Assembly: GCF_024124825.1 (NCBI RefSeq)
Contig: NZ_JAMXSS010000002.1
Coordinates: 558,001 to 622,000, forward strand
DNA length: 64,000 nt
From: Arthrobacter sp. H16F315
Lineage (GTDB): Bacteria; Actinomycetota; Actinomycetes; Actinomycetales; Micrococcaceae
Direction: 5' to 3'
The notes below the pieces were generated by a model. That model worked only from the letters and a program-made list of their open reading frames with translations. It searched no databases and had not been told where the DNA came from. The translations under genes and the position numbers were made by a program. Positions 9,749 to 17,462 of the stretch are shown here, in pieces. Positions within the stretch are counted from its first letter, which is position 1. Each line of letters starts with the position of its first letter.

Positions 9749-10636
9749 TCATTTGACGGCGCCAGCCGTCAGCCCGGCCACGATCTTGCGCTGGAACACC
9801 AGGACCAGGATGACCAGGGGGATGGTCACAATGGTGCCTGCTGCCATGATCGCGGTGTACGGCACCTGGTTCGGCTGCGCCCCGGCGAAGCTGGCAATGG
9901 CCACCGTGACCGGCTGCGTAGCGTCGCTCGAGAGCTGGCTGGCGATAAGGAATTCATTCCACGAGGAGATGAACGCCAGAATCGCTGTTGTGAAAATCGC
10001 CGGCGCCGCGAGCGGCATGATCACCTTCCGGAACGCCTGACCTTGGGTACACCCGTCGACCCGGGCCGCTTCCTCAAGCTCCCAGGGCATTTCCCGGAAG
10101 AACGAGGTCATGGTGTAGACCGTCAGCGGCAGGACGAAGGAGATATTCGGAATGATCAGGGCCTGGTAGGACCCCATCCAGCCGATATTGGTGAACAGCT
10201 GGAACAGGGGCGTGATGAGGGCGACGCCTGGGAACATGGACGCACCCAGGATGAAGCCCAGCACCAGGTACTTGAACCGGAAGTTCAACCGGGCCAGCGC
10301 GTAGGCGGCGAAAACGCCGATCAGCAGCGACACCGCTGTGACAACCCCGCCGATGAACAAGCTGTTGAGCAGTGCCTGGCCGAAATGGTTCCCGAATGAC
10401 GTGTCGAACGCCGTTTGGAAGTTGTCCAGCGTCACGTGCGTCGGCAGCAGGGAGGTGTCGTAGGTGTAGCCGACGTCGCGGAACGCCGTGACGACCATCC
10501 AGTAGGCCGGCGCCAGGCACCAGATGAGGATAACGGCCGCACTGATATATGTGCGCCCCTGGGTCCACTTCTCGCGGTTTTGCGCGGTCTTCCGGCCCCG
10601 GTCCTGCTCTGCGCGGAGTTCGGTCGCGGCTGTCAT
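9749..10636 (-). CDS. Sugar ABC transporter permease, MalG type
   Basis: 295-residue inner-membrane permease of the CUT1 family with six predicted helices. The EAA loop that contacts the ATPase is present as EEAARVDGCTQGQAFRKVIMPLAAPA-like sequence around residues 185-210 (key residues EAA...G near the end of the fourth core helix). Its ATG overlaps the stop of the MalF-type gene (ATGA at 10633-10636). It forms the pore with that protein. No ATPase gene is in the operon, so a shared MsiK/UgpC-type ATPase encoded elsewhere is expected, as is common in actinobacteria. Confidence 0.92.
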   Translation of the reverse strand: MTAATELRAEQDRGRKTAQNREKWTQGRTYISAAVILIWCLAPAYWMVVTAFRDVGYTYDTSLLPTHVTLDNFQTAFDTSFGNHFGQALLNSLFIGGVVTAVSLLIGVFAAYALARLNFRFKYLVLGFILGASMFPGVALITPLFQLFTNIGWMGSYQALIIPNISFVLPLTVYTMTSFFREMPWELEEAARVDGCTQGQAFRKVIMPLAAPAIFTTAILAFISSWNEFLIASQLSSDATQPVTVAIASFAGAQPNQVPYTAIMAAGTIVTIPLVILVLVFQRKIVAGLTAGAVK

Positions 10637-11670
10637 TTCTTCCCCTTAGCTGCGCCGGTTTGCTGCTCCACCACATTCGCTCCGAGGAAGCGTACAAAGA
10701 TGAAAGCCACAAGAAAGATGATGATAAATGTGATGGTGGACAGGGCCGCCGCAGCGTTGAAGCCTTGCCTGATCTGGTTGATCACCAGGATGGAGAGTGT
10801 GGTGGTGTTGTTCGCTCCGCCGGTGAGGATGTACGGGAGGTCGAACATCCGCAGCGCGTCCAGGGTTCGGAACAGGATGGCCACCATCAGCGCCGGCTTC
10901 ACCAGCGGCAGTGTGATCATCCGGAACCGTTGCCAGGCGCTGGCACCGTCGACCTTCGCGGCCTCGTAAACGTCGGCGGGGATCATCTGCAGGCCCGCGA
11001 GAATCAACAGCGCCATAAAGGGAGTCGTCTTCCAGACGTCCGCGATAATAACAGCCCATCTGGCCGGCCATTCGCTCCCGGTCCACAGGATTGTGGTGTT
11101 GAAGAGTTTGTTGCCGATGCCTTCGAAGGCGAAGATGAACAGCCACAGCTTTGCCGTAACGGCGGTGGGAATGGCCCACGGTACCAGGACTGCCGCACGC
11201 ACCAGGCTGCGGCCTTTGAAGGCCCGGGCCATGATGATGGCCATCCAGAAGCCGAGCACCGTTTCCAGTGCCACAGTCACGACGGTGAAGAAAAAGGTTG
11301 TGCTGGTTGCGGACCAGAACTGCGCACCAAGCGTTCCCGGCGGGCAGGCCACGGTTCCGCCGCCGCCGGCAGCGCACTGCTGGAAAAGCCAGTTCACATA
11401 GTTGGAGAAGCCTGCCGGCCCGCCGGCGGTGAAAAGACCCGTAGCGGGGTCCAGTCCGGCATCTTTCTGGAATGACATCACCATGGCACTGATGATCGGG
11501 TACACGATCACGATTCCCAATGCCACAACAGTCGGCGCGAGGAGCCAGGATGCCCAGCGCCCCTGCGTCGCGATCCGGTTGTCCTCGCCTACACCCTTGG
11601 CCGCGGGCGGGACCGGGGCCCCGCCCGACGCCGGTGTCTTGACCGGCGTCGGGCCTGCTTCGGTTGTCAT
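10633..11670 (-). CDS. Sugar ABC transporter permease, MalF type
   Basis: 345-residue CUT1 permease with a long Pro/Gly-rich cytoplasmic N-terminus (to about residue 38) and six or more hydrophobic helices. The EAA loop is YEAAKVDGASAWQRFRMI followed by TLPLVKPAL. It partners the downstream MalG-type protein, with which it overlaps by 4 bp, and lies 7 bp behind the binding-protein gene. Position and family indicate uptake of an oligosaccharide or glycoside; the substrate is not determinable from the permease. Confidence 0.92.
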   Translation of the reverse strand: MTTEAGPTPVKTPASGGAPVPPAAKGVGEDNRIATQGRWASWLLAPTVVALGIVIVYPIISAMVMSFQKDAGLDPATGLFTAGGPAGFSNYVNWLFQQCAAGGGGTVACPPGTLGAQFWSATSTTFFFTVVTVALETVLGFWMAIIMARAFKGRSLVRAAVLVPWAIPTAVTAKLWLFIFAFEGIGNKLFNTTILWTGSEWPARWAVIIADVWKTTPFMALLILAGLQMIPADVYEAAKVDGASAWQRFRMITLPLVKPALMVAILFRTLDALRMFDLPYILTGGANNTTTLSILVINQIRQGFNAAAALSTITFIIIFLVAFIFVRFLGANVVEQQTGAAKGKK

Positions 11671-11677
11671 GATGGAC

Positions 11678-12967
11678 CTACTGTCCCGCGCTGGCGGACT
11701 CTATGGACTTCTGCATATCAGACAGGGCCGCATCCACGGTCTTCTCACCCTTGATGGCAGCGTACGCATTGTCCTGGATGGCCTTGGTGACGGCCGGGTA
11801 GAACGGCGTGACGGGGCGGGGCACGGCGTTCTCGATCGACGTCTTCAGCACCGGCAAGTACGGGAGTTTGGCGACGAGTTCCTCATCGTCGTAGAGCGCG
11901 CCGAGAACGGGGGCAAGCGAGCCCTGGGTGGCAAAGAACTTCTGGCTCTCTTCAGAGGTGAGGAACTTCAGGAAATCCAGGGCCGTGGCCTTGTTCTTGG
12001 AGTAAACGCTGACAGCGGCGCTGTGGCCGCCCAGCGACGAGGCGCCGGGTCCGTCCTTGCCCGGGAGCGCAGCCATGCCCAGGACATCCTTGACTTTCGA
12101 GGACCCTTCAGTGGTGGCGAGGTTGTACACGTAGGGCCAGTTGCGAAGGAACAGCAGCTTGCCGTCCTGGAACGCCTGCCGGCTCTCCTCCTCCTGGAAG
12201 GTGATGGCTTCCTTCGGGATTTGACCGTCGGCGTAGGCCTTGGCCAGGTTTCCGAGGCCGGCTTTTGCTTCCGGCGTGTTCAGGCTGGGCTTGCCGTCCT
12301 TGTCCAATACCGAACCGCCCGCGGAGTTGATGGCCTCGGAGGCGTTGACGGTCAGCCCCTCGTACTTCTTGAACTGGCCCGAGTAGCAGCCCATGTTGTT
12401 GGCCGTCGCGATGGAGCACATGCTCATCATCTCGTCCCAGGTCTTCGGCGGCGTGGGAACCAGGTCCTTGCGGTAGTAGAGGATGCCGCCGTCGGATGAT
12501 TCCGGTGCCGCGTAGAGCGTGCCCTTATAGGAGGCGGAGTCGACGGTTGGCTTCAGCATGGCGCCGGTATCGAGCGCCATCTTGTCCTTCAGCGGCTGCA
12601 GCCAGCCCTTGGCAGCAAATTCGGCCGTCCAGACGACGTCGACGCTCGCGACGTCGTAGCCGGTGTTCTTGGCCTGGAAGTTCTGGACAAGGTCGTCGTG
12701 CTGCTGGTCGGCATTGTCGGTCTGCTCCTTGAACGTGACCTGTTCATTCGGGTGCGCCGCGTTCCACTTCTCGAGCAACGGACGGACCACGTTGCTGTTG
12801 TCCTTGCCCTGGACGTAGGTGATGGGGCCCCGACTGTCGAGGCCCTGCGACGCGGCGTCGCCGGCGGGCGATCCGCCGCCGCTATTTCCGCCCCCGCCAC
12901 AGGCGGAGAGGGTGAGGGCCAGGACGCCTGCTGTGGCTACGGGAACTAGGAACTTCGGGGTTTTCAT
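11678..12967 (-). CDS. Sugar ABC transporter substrate-binding lipoprotein
   Basis: 429-residue extracellular solute-binding protein (family 1). It begins with a lipoprotein signal, MKTPKFLVPVATAGVLAL then TLSAC, with the lipobox cysteine followed by GGGGNSGGG. The body has typical MalE-like features such as DVASVDVVWTAEFAAKGWL, GILYYRKDLVPTPPKTWDEM and YSGQF. The start is ATG 12967, with a GAGGAG site; 34 additional upstream codons in the open frame are not signal-like. First gene of the transporter operon and downstream of the LacI-type operator, so likely the most strongly expressed gene of the set. Confidence 0.93.
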   Translation of the reverse strand: MKTPKFLVPVATAGVLALTLSACGGGGNSGGGSPAGDAASQGLDSRGPITYVQGKDNSNVVRPLLEKWNAAHPNEQVTFKEQTDNADQQHDDLVQNFQAKNTGYDVASVDVVWTAEFAAKGWLQPLKDKMALDTGAMLKPTVDSASYKGTLYAAPESSDGGILYYRKDLVPTPPKTWDEMMSMCSIATANNMGCYSGQFKKYEGLTVNASEAINSAGGSVLDKDGKPSLNTPEAKAGLGNLAKAYADGQIPKEAITFQEEESRQAFQDGKLLFLRNWPYVYNLATTEGSSKVKDVLGMAALPGKDGPGASSLGGHSAAVSVYSKNKATALDFLKFLTSEESQKFFATQGSLAPVLGALYDDEELVAKLPYLPVLKTSIENAVPRPVTPFYPAVTKAIQDNAYAAIKGEKTVDAALSDMQKSIESASAGQ

Positions 12968-13052
12968 GCTGGGTCTCCTCGCTGAGTACCGGACAGAAAT
13001 CGGCAGTGCTTTGACGTGTCGAGAATCACAGTAATCAACAAGCGGGGCCGAA

Positions 13053-13066
13053 TGCAAGCGTTTACA
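13053..13066. promoter_or_regulatory. LacI-type operator of the sugar operon
   Basis: TGCAAGCGTTTACA (TGTAAACGCTTGCA on the minus strand) is an imperfect palindrome with the central CG and flanking AA/TT expected of LacI/GalR family operators. It lies 86-99 bp upstream of the binding-protein start, in the only sizeable gap of the operon. On the minus strand its TTGCAT end could overlap a -35 box, which would fit repression. Confidence 0.75.
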
Positions 13067-13239
13067 CATACCTTTATGGAAAGGTGATGGTTGTGCTTGC
13101 GGCGAAGCCGCGCAACCCAGCAGCCGCGCAACAGTGGCGGTCGCGGCGCAATAGCGGCGGTCGCGGAACAGCGGCGGTCACGGACCCCGCTTAGGGTTCG
13201 CCCCACTTCCGCCACCGGCGCGGGCCCGCACGGCCCGGG

Positions 13240-13851
13240 TCAGCGGACCCGTTCCGCCCGTCCGAACCGCGACCGGGCACCCGAGGCGATATGAATAAGC
13301 ACCGGGGTGCTTTTGCCGAGTGCAGCGTCGAGCGCTTCCACGAGGCCGGAGACCTCTGCTGCCAGCCGGTGCGGGGCCACGCCCTGGCGGGGCTGGACCC
13401 TGATTCTCAGGGCCGGTTCGCCGCGGAATTCGTAGGTCGCGACGGTGGCGCCGGCCAGGTCCGCACGGTCCGCCAGTGCCGCCCGGAGCGCCTGCTCGGC
13501 GACGCCACTGCCGATCCTGACGCTCCCGGGCACCGCGCCCGGATCCTGTTCGGACACGAGCAGGTTGGCGCGGCCTTTCCCCTGCTGCGCGGCCCAGGTC
13601 ACCATGGCGACGATCACCAGCAGCAGTGCGAGCACCACCACAATCCAGAGCCAGCTCTCCTGGCTCCCCGGAACGCGGGTGCTGTCCAGGAGATTACGCC
13701 AGGAACTCCAGACTCCTGCCGCCCAACTGTGCCACCACACGCCCACCGCCGGCACGCTCGCCAGCAGGATGAGCAGAACGCCGAGGGCCAGAAGTTTGAG
13801 GCCGAGGACGGCGAGGAGGATCCGGTTGAGGATCCGCGGGGATCCAGTCAT
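13240..13851 (-). CDS. amaP: Alkaline shock response membrane anchor, AmaP-like
   Basis: 203-residue protein with two N-terminal membrane helices (about residues 10-38 and 66-86) separated by a short Trp-rich loop, then a cytoplasmic domain of about 110 residues. This is the architecture of AmaP, which tethers Asp23 to the membrane in Gram-positive bacteria. It is the last gene of the five-gene Asp23 cluster; its start overlaps the stop of the DUF6286 gene (ATGA at 13848-13851). Confidence 0.78.
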   Translation of the reverse strand: MTGSPRILNRILLAVLGLKLLALGVLLILLASVPAVGVWWHSWAAGVWSSWRNLLDSTRVPGSQESWLWIVVVLALLLVIVAMVTWAAQQGKGRANLLVSEQDPGAVPGSVRIGSGVAEQALRAALADRADLAGATVATYEFRGEPALRIRVQPRQGVAPHRLAAEVSGLVEALDAALGKSTPVLIHIASGARSRFGRAERVR

Positions 13852-14522
13852 GCGCCGATCACCCCGGCCTGGGCTATATTGACTCGAACTTCAGGAAACG
13901 GGGACAGCCGCATGTCCCGCAGCTCATCCTGGACAGCGGCGAGAAGCACCTCGGGTTTCAGCGGGATTCCGGAGGTGGGACGGACGTTGACTTGGACCTG
14001 CTGACGGGACACCGTCACCATCACCTGCTGCTGACTCACGTTGGCGGCCACCCGTGCGCGGCGCGCCAGTGCGGAGGCAATCACCTCGTCGTCCACAACG
14101 ACGGCGGCACGGCCGTCCCGCAGAAGGTGCCGCGCCCGGCGTCCCGGCAGGATGGCGTTTAGGAAAAAGAACAAACCCGCCATCACCAACACCGCGCCGG
14201 CCACGCCAAGCAGCAGCGGCGGAATCCCGCTCGGGAGCGCCACCGCCTGTTCCGCCGCAGTCTGGGGATCCACAAGCCACGCGGGCTGTCCGATGGCCCG
14301 GACCGCGGTTTCGAGGAGGGCAAAAACGCACAGGACAATAACCAGGGCTGCGGCGATGATCGAGGCAACGGCGCGTGAGGAGTGGGTCTCGCGCTTGAGG
14401 ATCTGCTGGACGCCCTTGGCGCCGGCCCCTGCAGGTGCCGTGTTCCCGGCCGACGGGGCGTCGGCCGGAGCGGGCGGGATGTTGCGCCCGCTCCCAGCAG
14501 CAAGATCGGAGGTATGGCTCAC
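13848..14522 (-). CDS. DUF6286 family membrane protein of the Asp23 cluster
   Basis: 224-residue protein with an Ala/Gly/Pro-rich N-terminus, two membrane helices (about residues 52-75 and 100-122) and a C-terminal domain of roughly 100 residues. The pattern matches DUF6286, found in actinobacterial Asp23 operons. The start is GTG 14522 (MSHTSD); GAGGGAAGGGGG lies upstream. It overlaps amaP by 4 bp and, if the upstream frame is corrected, overlaps that gene too by GTGA. Role presumed in envelope-stress scaffolding. Confidence 0.75.
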   Translation of the reverse strand: MSHTSDLAAGSGRNIPPAPADAPSAGNTAPAGAGAKGVQQILKRETHSSRAVASIIAAALVIVLCVFALLETAVRAIGQPAWLVDPQTAAEQAVALPSGIPPLLLGVAGAVLVMAGLFFFLNAILPGRRARHLLRDGRAAVVVDDEVIASALARRARVAANVSQQQVMVTVSRQQVQVNVRPTSGIPLKPEVLLAAVQDELRDMRLSPFPEVRVNIAQAGVIGA

Positions 14523-14895
14523 CGGACCCGCCCCCTTCCCTCATGCTGGCGCCGCTGATCCGGATGTCAACCCGGCTCAGCCGGGCACCGCTCAGCTCGG
14601 TCACCCGGCGGAGAATCTCGGCTTTGGCAGCCACGGCACGATCCCAGACGGAACCGCCAAAACCCGCGACCCGCCCGGCGTCCCGCAGCACCGCGGTCAG
14701 CGGCGGGACGGTGATGGGCGCGACGACGGACAGCGCCAGCAACCCGTTATCGTCAGACCATGCGGCGCGGACCTCCTGCGGGGTGACGCCGAGGGCTTCG
14801 GCCGCGGCGGTCTGCGCCACGCTGGTGAGCGCCTGGTTGCTGATCCTGGTGTGTCCGGACCGCACCGTACCGTTCGGCCCGGCAGCGTCACTCAT
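14519..14895 (-). CDS. Asp23-like protein, 3' end shifted by one base
   Basis: About 125 residues resembling an Asp23/Gls24-type small domain (SGHTRISNQALTSVAQTAAA, VTPQEVRAAW, VDIRISGAS). As written, the frame continues past 14531 into 200 residues that are an out-of-frame reading of the DUF6286 gene. Adding one base to the five-C run at 14531-14535 closes the frame at TGA 14519-14521, which forms a GTGA overlap with DUF6286, exactly like the other joins in this operon. The long read-through form is therefore rejected. It starts at ATG 14895, overlapping the DUF2273 gene by 4 bp. Confidence 0.72.
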
Positions 14896-15083
14896 GAGGA
14901 AGAACGCCGGCCTGTGAGGGCGTCAAGCACGCTACGCAGGTCCAGTTTCCCTTCCGCGGCGCGGCCCAGCAGGGCGCCGATTCCCATGAACAACAAGGCG
15001 CCGAGAAAGCCCCAGACGCCGAACTGAAAGGACATAAACGCGACGAACGCGCCGACTGCGATCCCCGCAACTGTCAGATTCAC
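14892..15083 (-). CDS. DUF2273 small membrane protein
   Basis: 63-residue protein that is almost entirely a hydrophobic hairpin (AGIAVGAFVAFMSF, then GFLGALLFMGIGALLG) followed by a short charged tail. It fits the DUF2273 family that accompanies Asp23 proteins. The start is GTG 15083 with a GGAGG site; GTGA and ATGA overlaps link it to its neighbours on both sides. Confidence 0.8.
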   Translation of the reverse strand: MNLTVAGIAVGAFVAFMSFQFGVWGFLGALLFMGIGALLGRAAEGKLDLRSVLDALTGRRSSS

Positions 15084-15544
15084 TGGATTGCCTCCGTTGC
15101 CGCCCGGGCCTCGGCCGGGGATCCGGATTTCGCCGGGCCAGGCACGTAGACGTCATTGATGTCGATGTTAACTTCGATGACCTGAAGACCAACGAGCTTC
15201 TCGACCGCCGAGTACACGGCGGCGCGGATCTGGTCCGCCAAGGCGTGAAGGGGTGTGCCGTAGAGCGCTACCAAATCGATGTCGACGGCCACTTGGGTAT
15301 CGCCCACTTCAGCGCGGACACCGGCGGCATGGTCAGCACTGCCGACGGCGTCGCGGAAAGCCCCCAGCGCCCGGGACGGACCCGATCCCAAGGAATACAC
15401 GCCGGGGACTGCGCGGGCGGCAATGCCCGCGACCTTCGCCACAGCGGTCTCGGATATGACGGTGCGGCCACCACCGGGCATCGGCACCTCGGCGGACATC
15501 CCGGCCACCGCTGCGGCTGCGGGCTGAGAATTCTGGTATTCCAT
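15080..15544 (-). CDS. Asp23/Gls24 family envelope stress protein
   Basis: 154-residue Asp23/Gls24 protein. The conserved core reads ISETAVAKVAGIAARAVPGV near residue 28 and later VDIDLVALYGTPLHALADQI, followed by VGLQVIEVNIDINDVYVP. The start was set at ATG 15544 (MEYQNSQ), with GGAAGGGGAAG upstream; 17 further upstream codons are basic and unlike the family. First gene of the cluster Asp23 - DUF2273 - Asp23-like - DUF6286 - AmaP, probably one transcript acting at the cell envelope. Confidence 0.88.
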   Translation of the reverse strand: MEYQNSQPAAAAVAGMSAEVPMPGGGRTVISETAVAKVAGIAARAVPGVYSLGSGPSRALGAFRDAVGSADHAAGVRAEVGDTQVAVDIDLVALYGTPLHALADQIRAAVYSAVEKLVGLQVIEVNIDINDVYVPGPAKSGSPAEARAATEAIQ

Positions 15545-15653
15545 GCGGCGCTTCCCCTTCCTCTTTATGACCACCCTAGTCCCTGGCCCCGACAAGGCGA
15601 CCGCTTCGGGGCCAGGGTCGGCCGGGAGGTTAGGAACCGGTGCCGGATTCCTG

Positions 15654-16109
15654 CTATTTGCAGTTGGCGGTGAGCCAGCTCTGCACCGGCGCCATGGCGT
15701 CCTGCAGTTTCCCGCTGGAAAAAACTGTCTGGTCCGTGATTCCAGCGATGGCCACTTGGCTGAGGATGGTGAAGTCGGCCTTGATGCTCTCGGGTGCCCG
15801 CTTGGCGGTGCTGCTCAGTTCTGTCTTGGTCTGTTCCAGCTCGGCGGCAGTGCCCTGTGCGGCCGCAAGAGGCAGCAGGGTGGAGCCGGTGGCCTGCTCG
15901 GAAATCGCGGCGCAAGCCTCGCCCGCCGTAGCAAAGTCGCCCCAGGGGCTGGAGGAGCTGCTGGGACTCGCCGTTGCCGACGACGGCGCGGCGCTGGCAG
16001 CCGCGGACGACGGCGCGCTCCCGGCGTCCGGCGCAGAACAGCCGGTGAGGGCCAGTGCGGCCAGGAAAGTGCAAGTGGTCAGAGCTCGTGCAGTATTCTT
16101 CAAGATCAC
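15654..16109 (-). CDS. Ser/Ala-rich lipoprotein of unknown function
   Basis: 151-residue secreted lipoprotein: signal peptide with lipobox LALTGC (cysteine at about residue 24), a low-complexity Ala/Ser/Pro linker (residues 25-55), then a helical domain of about 95 residues with a cysteine pair (GEACAAI and the terminal TANCK) that could form a disulfide. The start is GTG 16109 and has no strong ribosome-binding site. I do not recognise a family. It is a stand-alone gene. Confidence 0.72.
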   Translation of the reverse strand: MILKNTARALTTCTFLAALALTGCSAPDAGSAPSSAAASAAPSSATASPSSSSSPWGDFATAGEACAAISEQATGSTLLPLAAAQGTAAELEQTKTELSSTAKRAPESIKADFTILSQVAIAGITDQTVFSSGKLQDAMAPVQSWLTANCK

Positions 16110-16443
16110 GTGTAGGAATCACTTTTCGGTTGAGATTGCACCACCGGCCCGATCAGGCTGCCGGCGGTCGTAGCGTTCTTTCCCCAGCGTGCGAGTCTAG
16201 CCGTGCTGGCGGGCGGCCCCACATCTCGACGAGTCGGTCCCGGGGTTTGCCGCCGAAAGCAGCCTTGGCGCACAATTTGACCTCCGCTAAATTCTGATGA
16301 AATTGCGGTCTGCGATGCCCCGCAGTGGTGAAGTACTGAGACCTGGCCGCTTGCTGCGCGCTCCTTATCCGGCAGTCCGCGCGCTGCACTAGTTGGACAG
16401 GAGGCGCAGAAGCCTCATGGGAGGCTGTTTGTCGCTGCGGTCT
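16110..16443. other. Gap without a recognisable gene
   Basis: 334 bp between the lipoprotein gene and the decayed region. Open frames here are short and show neither gene-like composition nor ribosome-binding sites. It may be further decayed sequence belonging to the remnants at 16444-17164. Confidence 0.5.
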
Positions 16444-16698
16444 TCACCCGGCGTGCGGTCCAAGCTCATGCTGAGTACTGGCGTAGTATGCCGCGGTCAT
16501 GTCCTGCTTGGAGCGGCCCTGAGAGGCGACGCGTTCGAGCCGCGCGGCGGCCGCCTCGGCACCGTGGAGCCGAAGACCGTGTTCCCGGGCGGCCTCGAGG
16601 ACGAAGTGTGCGTCCTCGAGGGAGGTTTCGACGGCGAAGGACGCCGGTTCCAGCCGGTCGTCGAGGATCAGACCGGCTTTGGTTCGCAGGAATGGCAG
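16444..16698 (-). pseudogene. Remnant of a 3-hydroxyisobutyrate dehydrogenase-like oxidoreductase
   Basis: About 85 codons matching the C-terminal substrate domain of the 6-phosphogluconate/3-hydroxyisobutyrate dehydrogenase superfamily: LEPASFAVETSLEDAHFVL, then EAAREHGLRLHGAEAAAARL and the terminal KQDMTAAYYAS, which corresponds to the usual (D/K)DM-AVYYA ending. The N-terminal Rossmann domain and catalytic lysine are absent. It is joined directly, in the same frame, to a piece of an acetamidase gene, so a deletion probably fused two neighbours. Confidence 0.6.
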
Positions 16699-17164
16699 AT
16701 CGAGGCCCGTCCCGCAGGTTTCCCCTCGCCTTGGCGGGCGTGGCCGTCGCCAAGGGAGAGCATGGCCACCGGGTACGTTGACGGGCAGGTATAGCGTGGC
16801 CCCCGCCCTCACTTCCGGCGTGTCCATGTTGCCGCGGTGGGTGGACGGTGTCACAGCCAGGCGGACCTCCCGCTCCCCGGGCGACGCCTAACCTGCCGCG
16901 CATCGGATCCAGCGGCAGGTTCAGCACGAAGTCGGACCGGCGCGCACGGAATGTTGCGGTCCAGGATTCGAGGTCGATGTTATGGAACCAGACGCGCTCT
17001 TCGAGCGGCGAGGAGAGCATCGCGGTCTCGTGGGTTGGAGTCAACACCCCGAACAGCGGGAAGGTGCTGCCTAAGCTCATCCGGCGACTGCCCCTTCCTG
17101 GCCCGTTCCCCTGGCCGGCCAAGTGCTTCATGACGGCCGTGCGCTGACCCAGCGGAACTCCCAT
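16699..17164 (-). pseudogene. Remnant of an acetamidase/formamidase gene
   Basis: Fragments in two frames match the FmdA/AmdA amidase family: LTPTHETAMLSSPLEERVWF and FVLNLPLDPM in one, GNMDTPEVRAGATLYLPVNV and GETCGTGLD in the other. Between these the segment equivalent to LSLGDGHARQGEGE can be read only by shifting frame twice. At least three single-base shifts are needed, including one base gained, and both ends of the roughly 300-residue enzyme are missing. This is a true remnant, unlike the one-base breaks elsewhere. The enzyme would have hydrolysed formamide or acetamide; formate from such a reaction would feed the adjacent formate dehydrogenase. Confidence 0.68.
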
Positions 17165-17413
17165 CCCTCAAAGGTCTCCGCGGCCGGCCTTCCCGGAACT
17201 ATTTCCATGCAGCGATCCGCCCACGCGGAGTTCTCCAATGAGCCAACGTCTAGTGACGCCACGGTCCGGCTAATGTCCTCGAACCTGGGCGCGGATGCAG
17301 ACTCCCGGGCCCCGGGCTCAACAGCACGTCGACGGCCAGCGGCGCTAAATCATTCGGCGGGGCCGAACGGCTGGTCGAAGGTGCCTCATGGACGCCGAAC
17401 AAGTGCGGTCATA

Positions 17414-17441
17414 GTGTGAAAACACAGCGTGAAAGTCACGC
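17414..17441. promoter_or_regulatory. Paired palindromes upstream of formate dehydrogenase
   Basis: GTGTGAAAACAC (17414-17425) and GCGTGAAAGTCACGC (17427-17441) are two adjacent inverted repeats, the second with perfect 6-bp arms. A further GTGAAAAC follows. They end 21 bp before the fdh start and are the only ordered sequence in the 298-bp gap 17165-17462, which otherwise shows no gene. A binding site for the downstream LysR-type regulator or another factor is plausible. Confidence 0.45.
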
Positions 17442-17462
17442 GGTGAAAACGAAAGAAGTGTT

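Noticed and set aside
13924..14895. 323-residue Asp23-like protein with a long C-terminal extension
   Set aside because: The last 200 residues are the DUF6286 gene read out of frame; one base restored at 14531-14535 ends the protein at the usual length.
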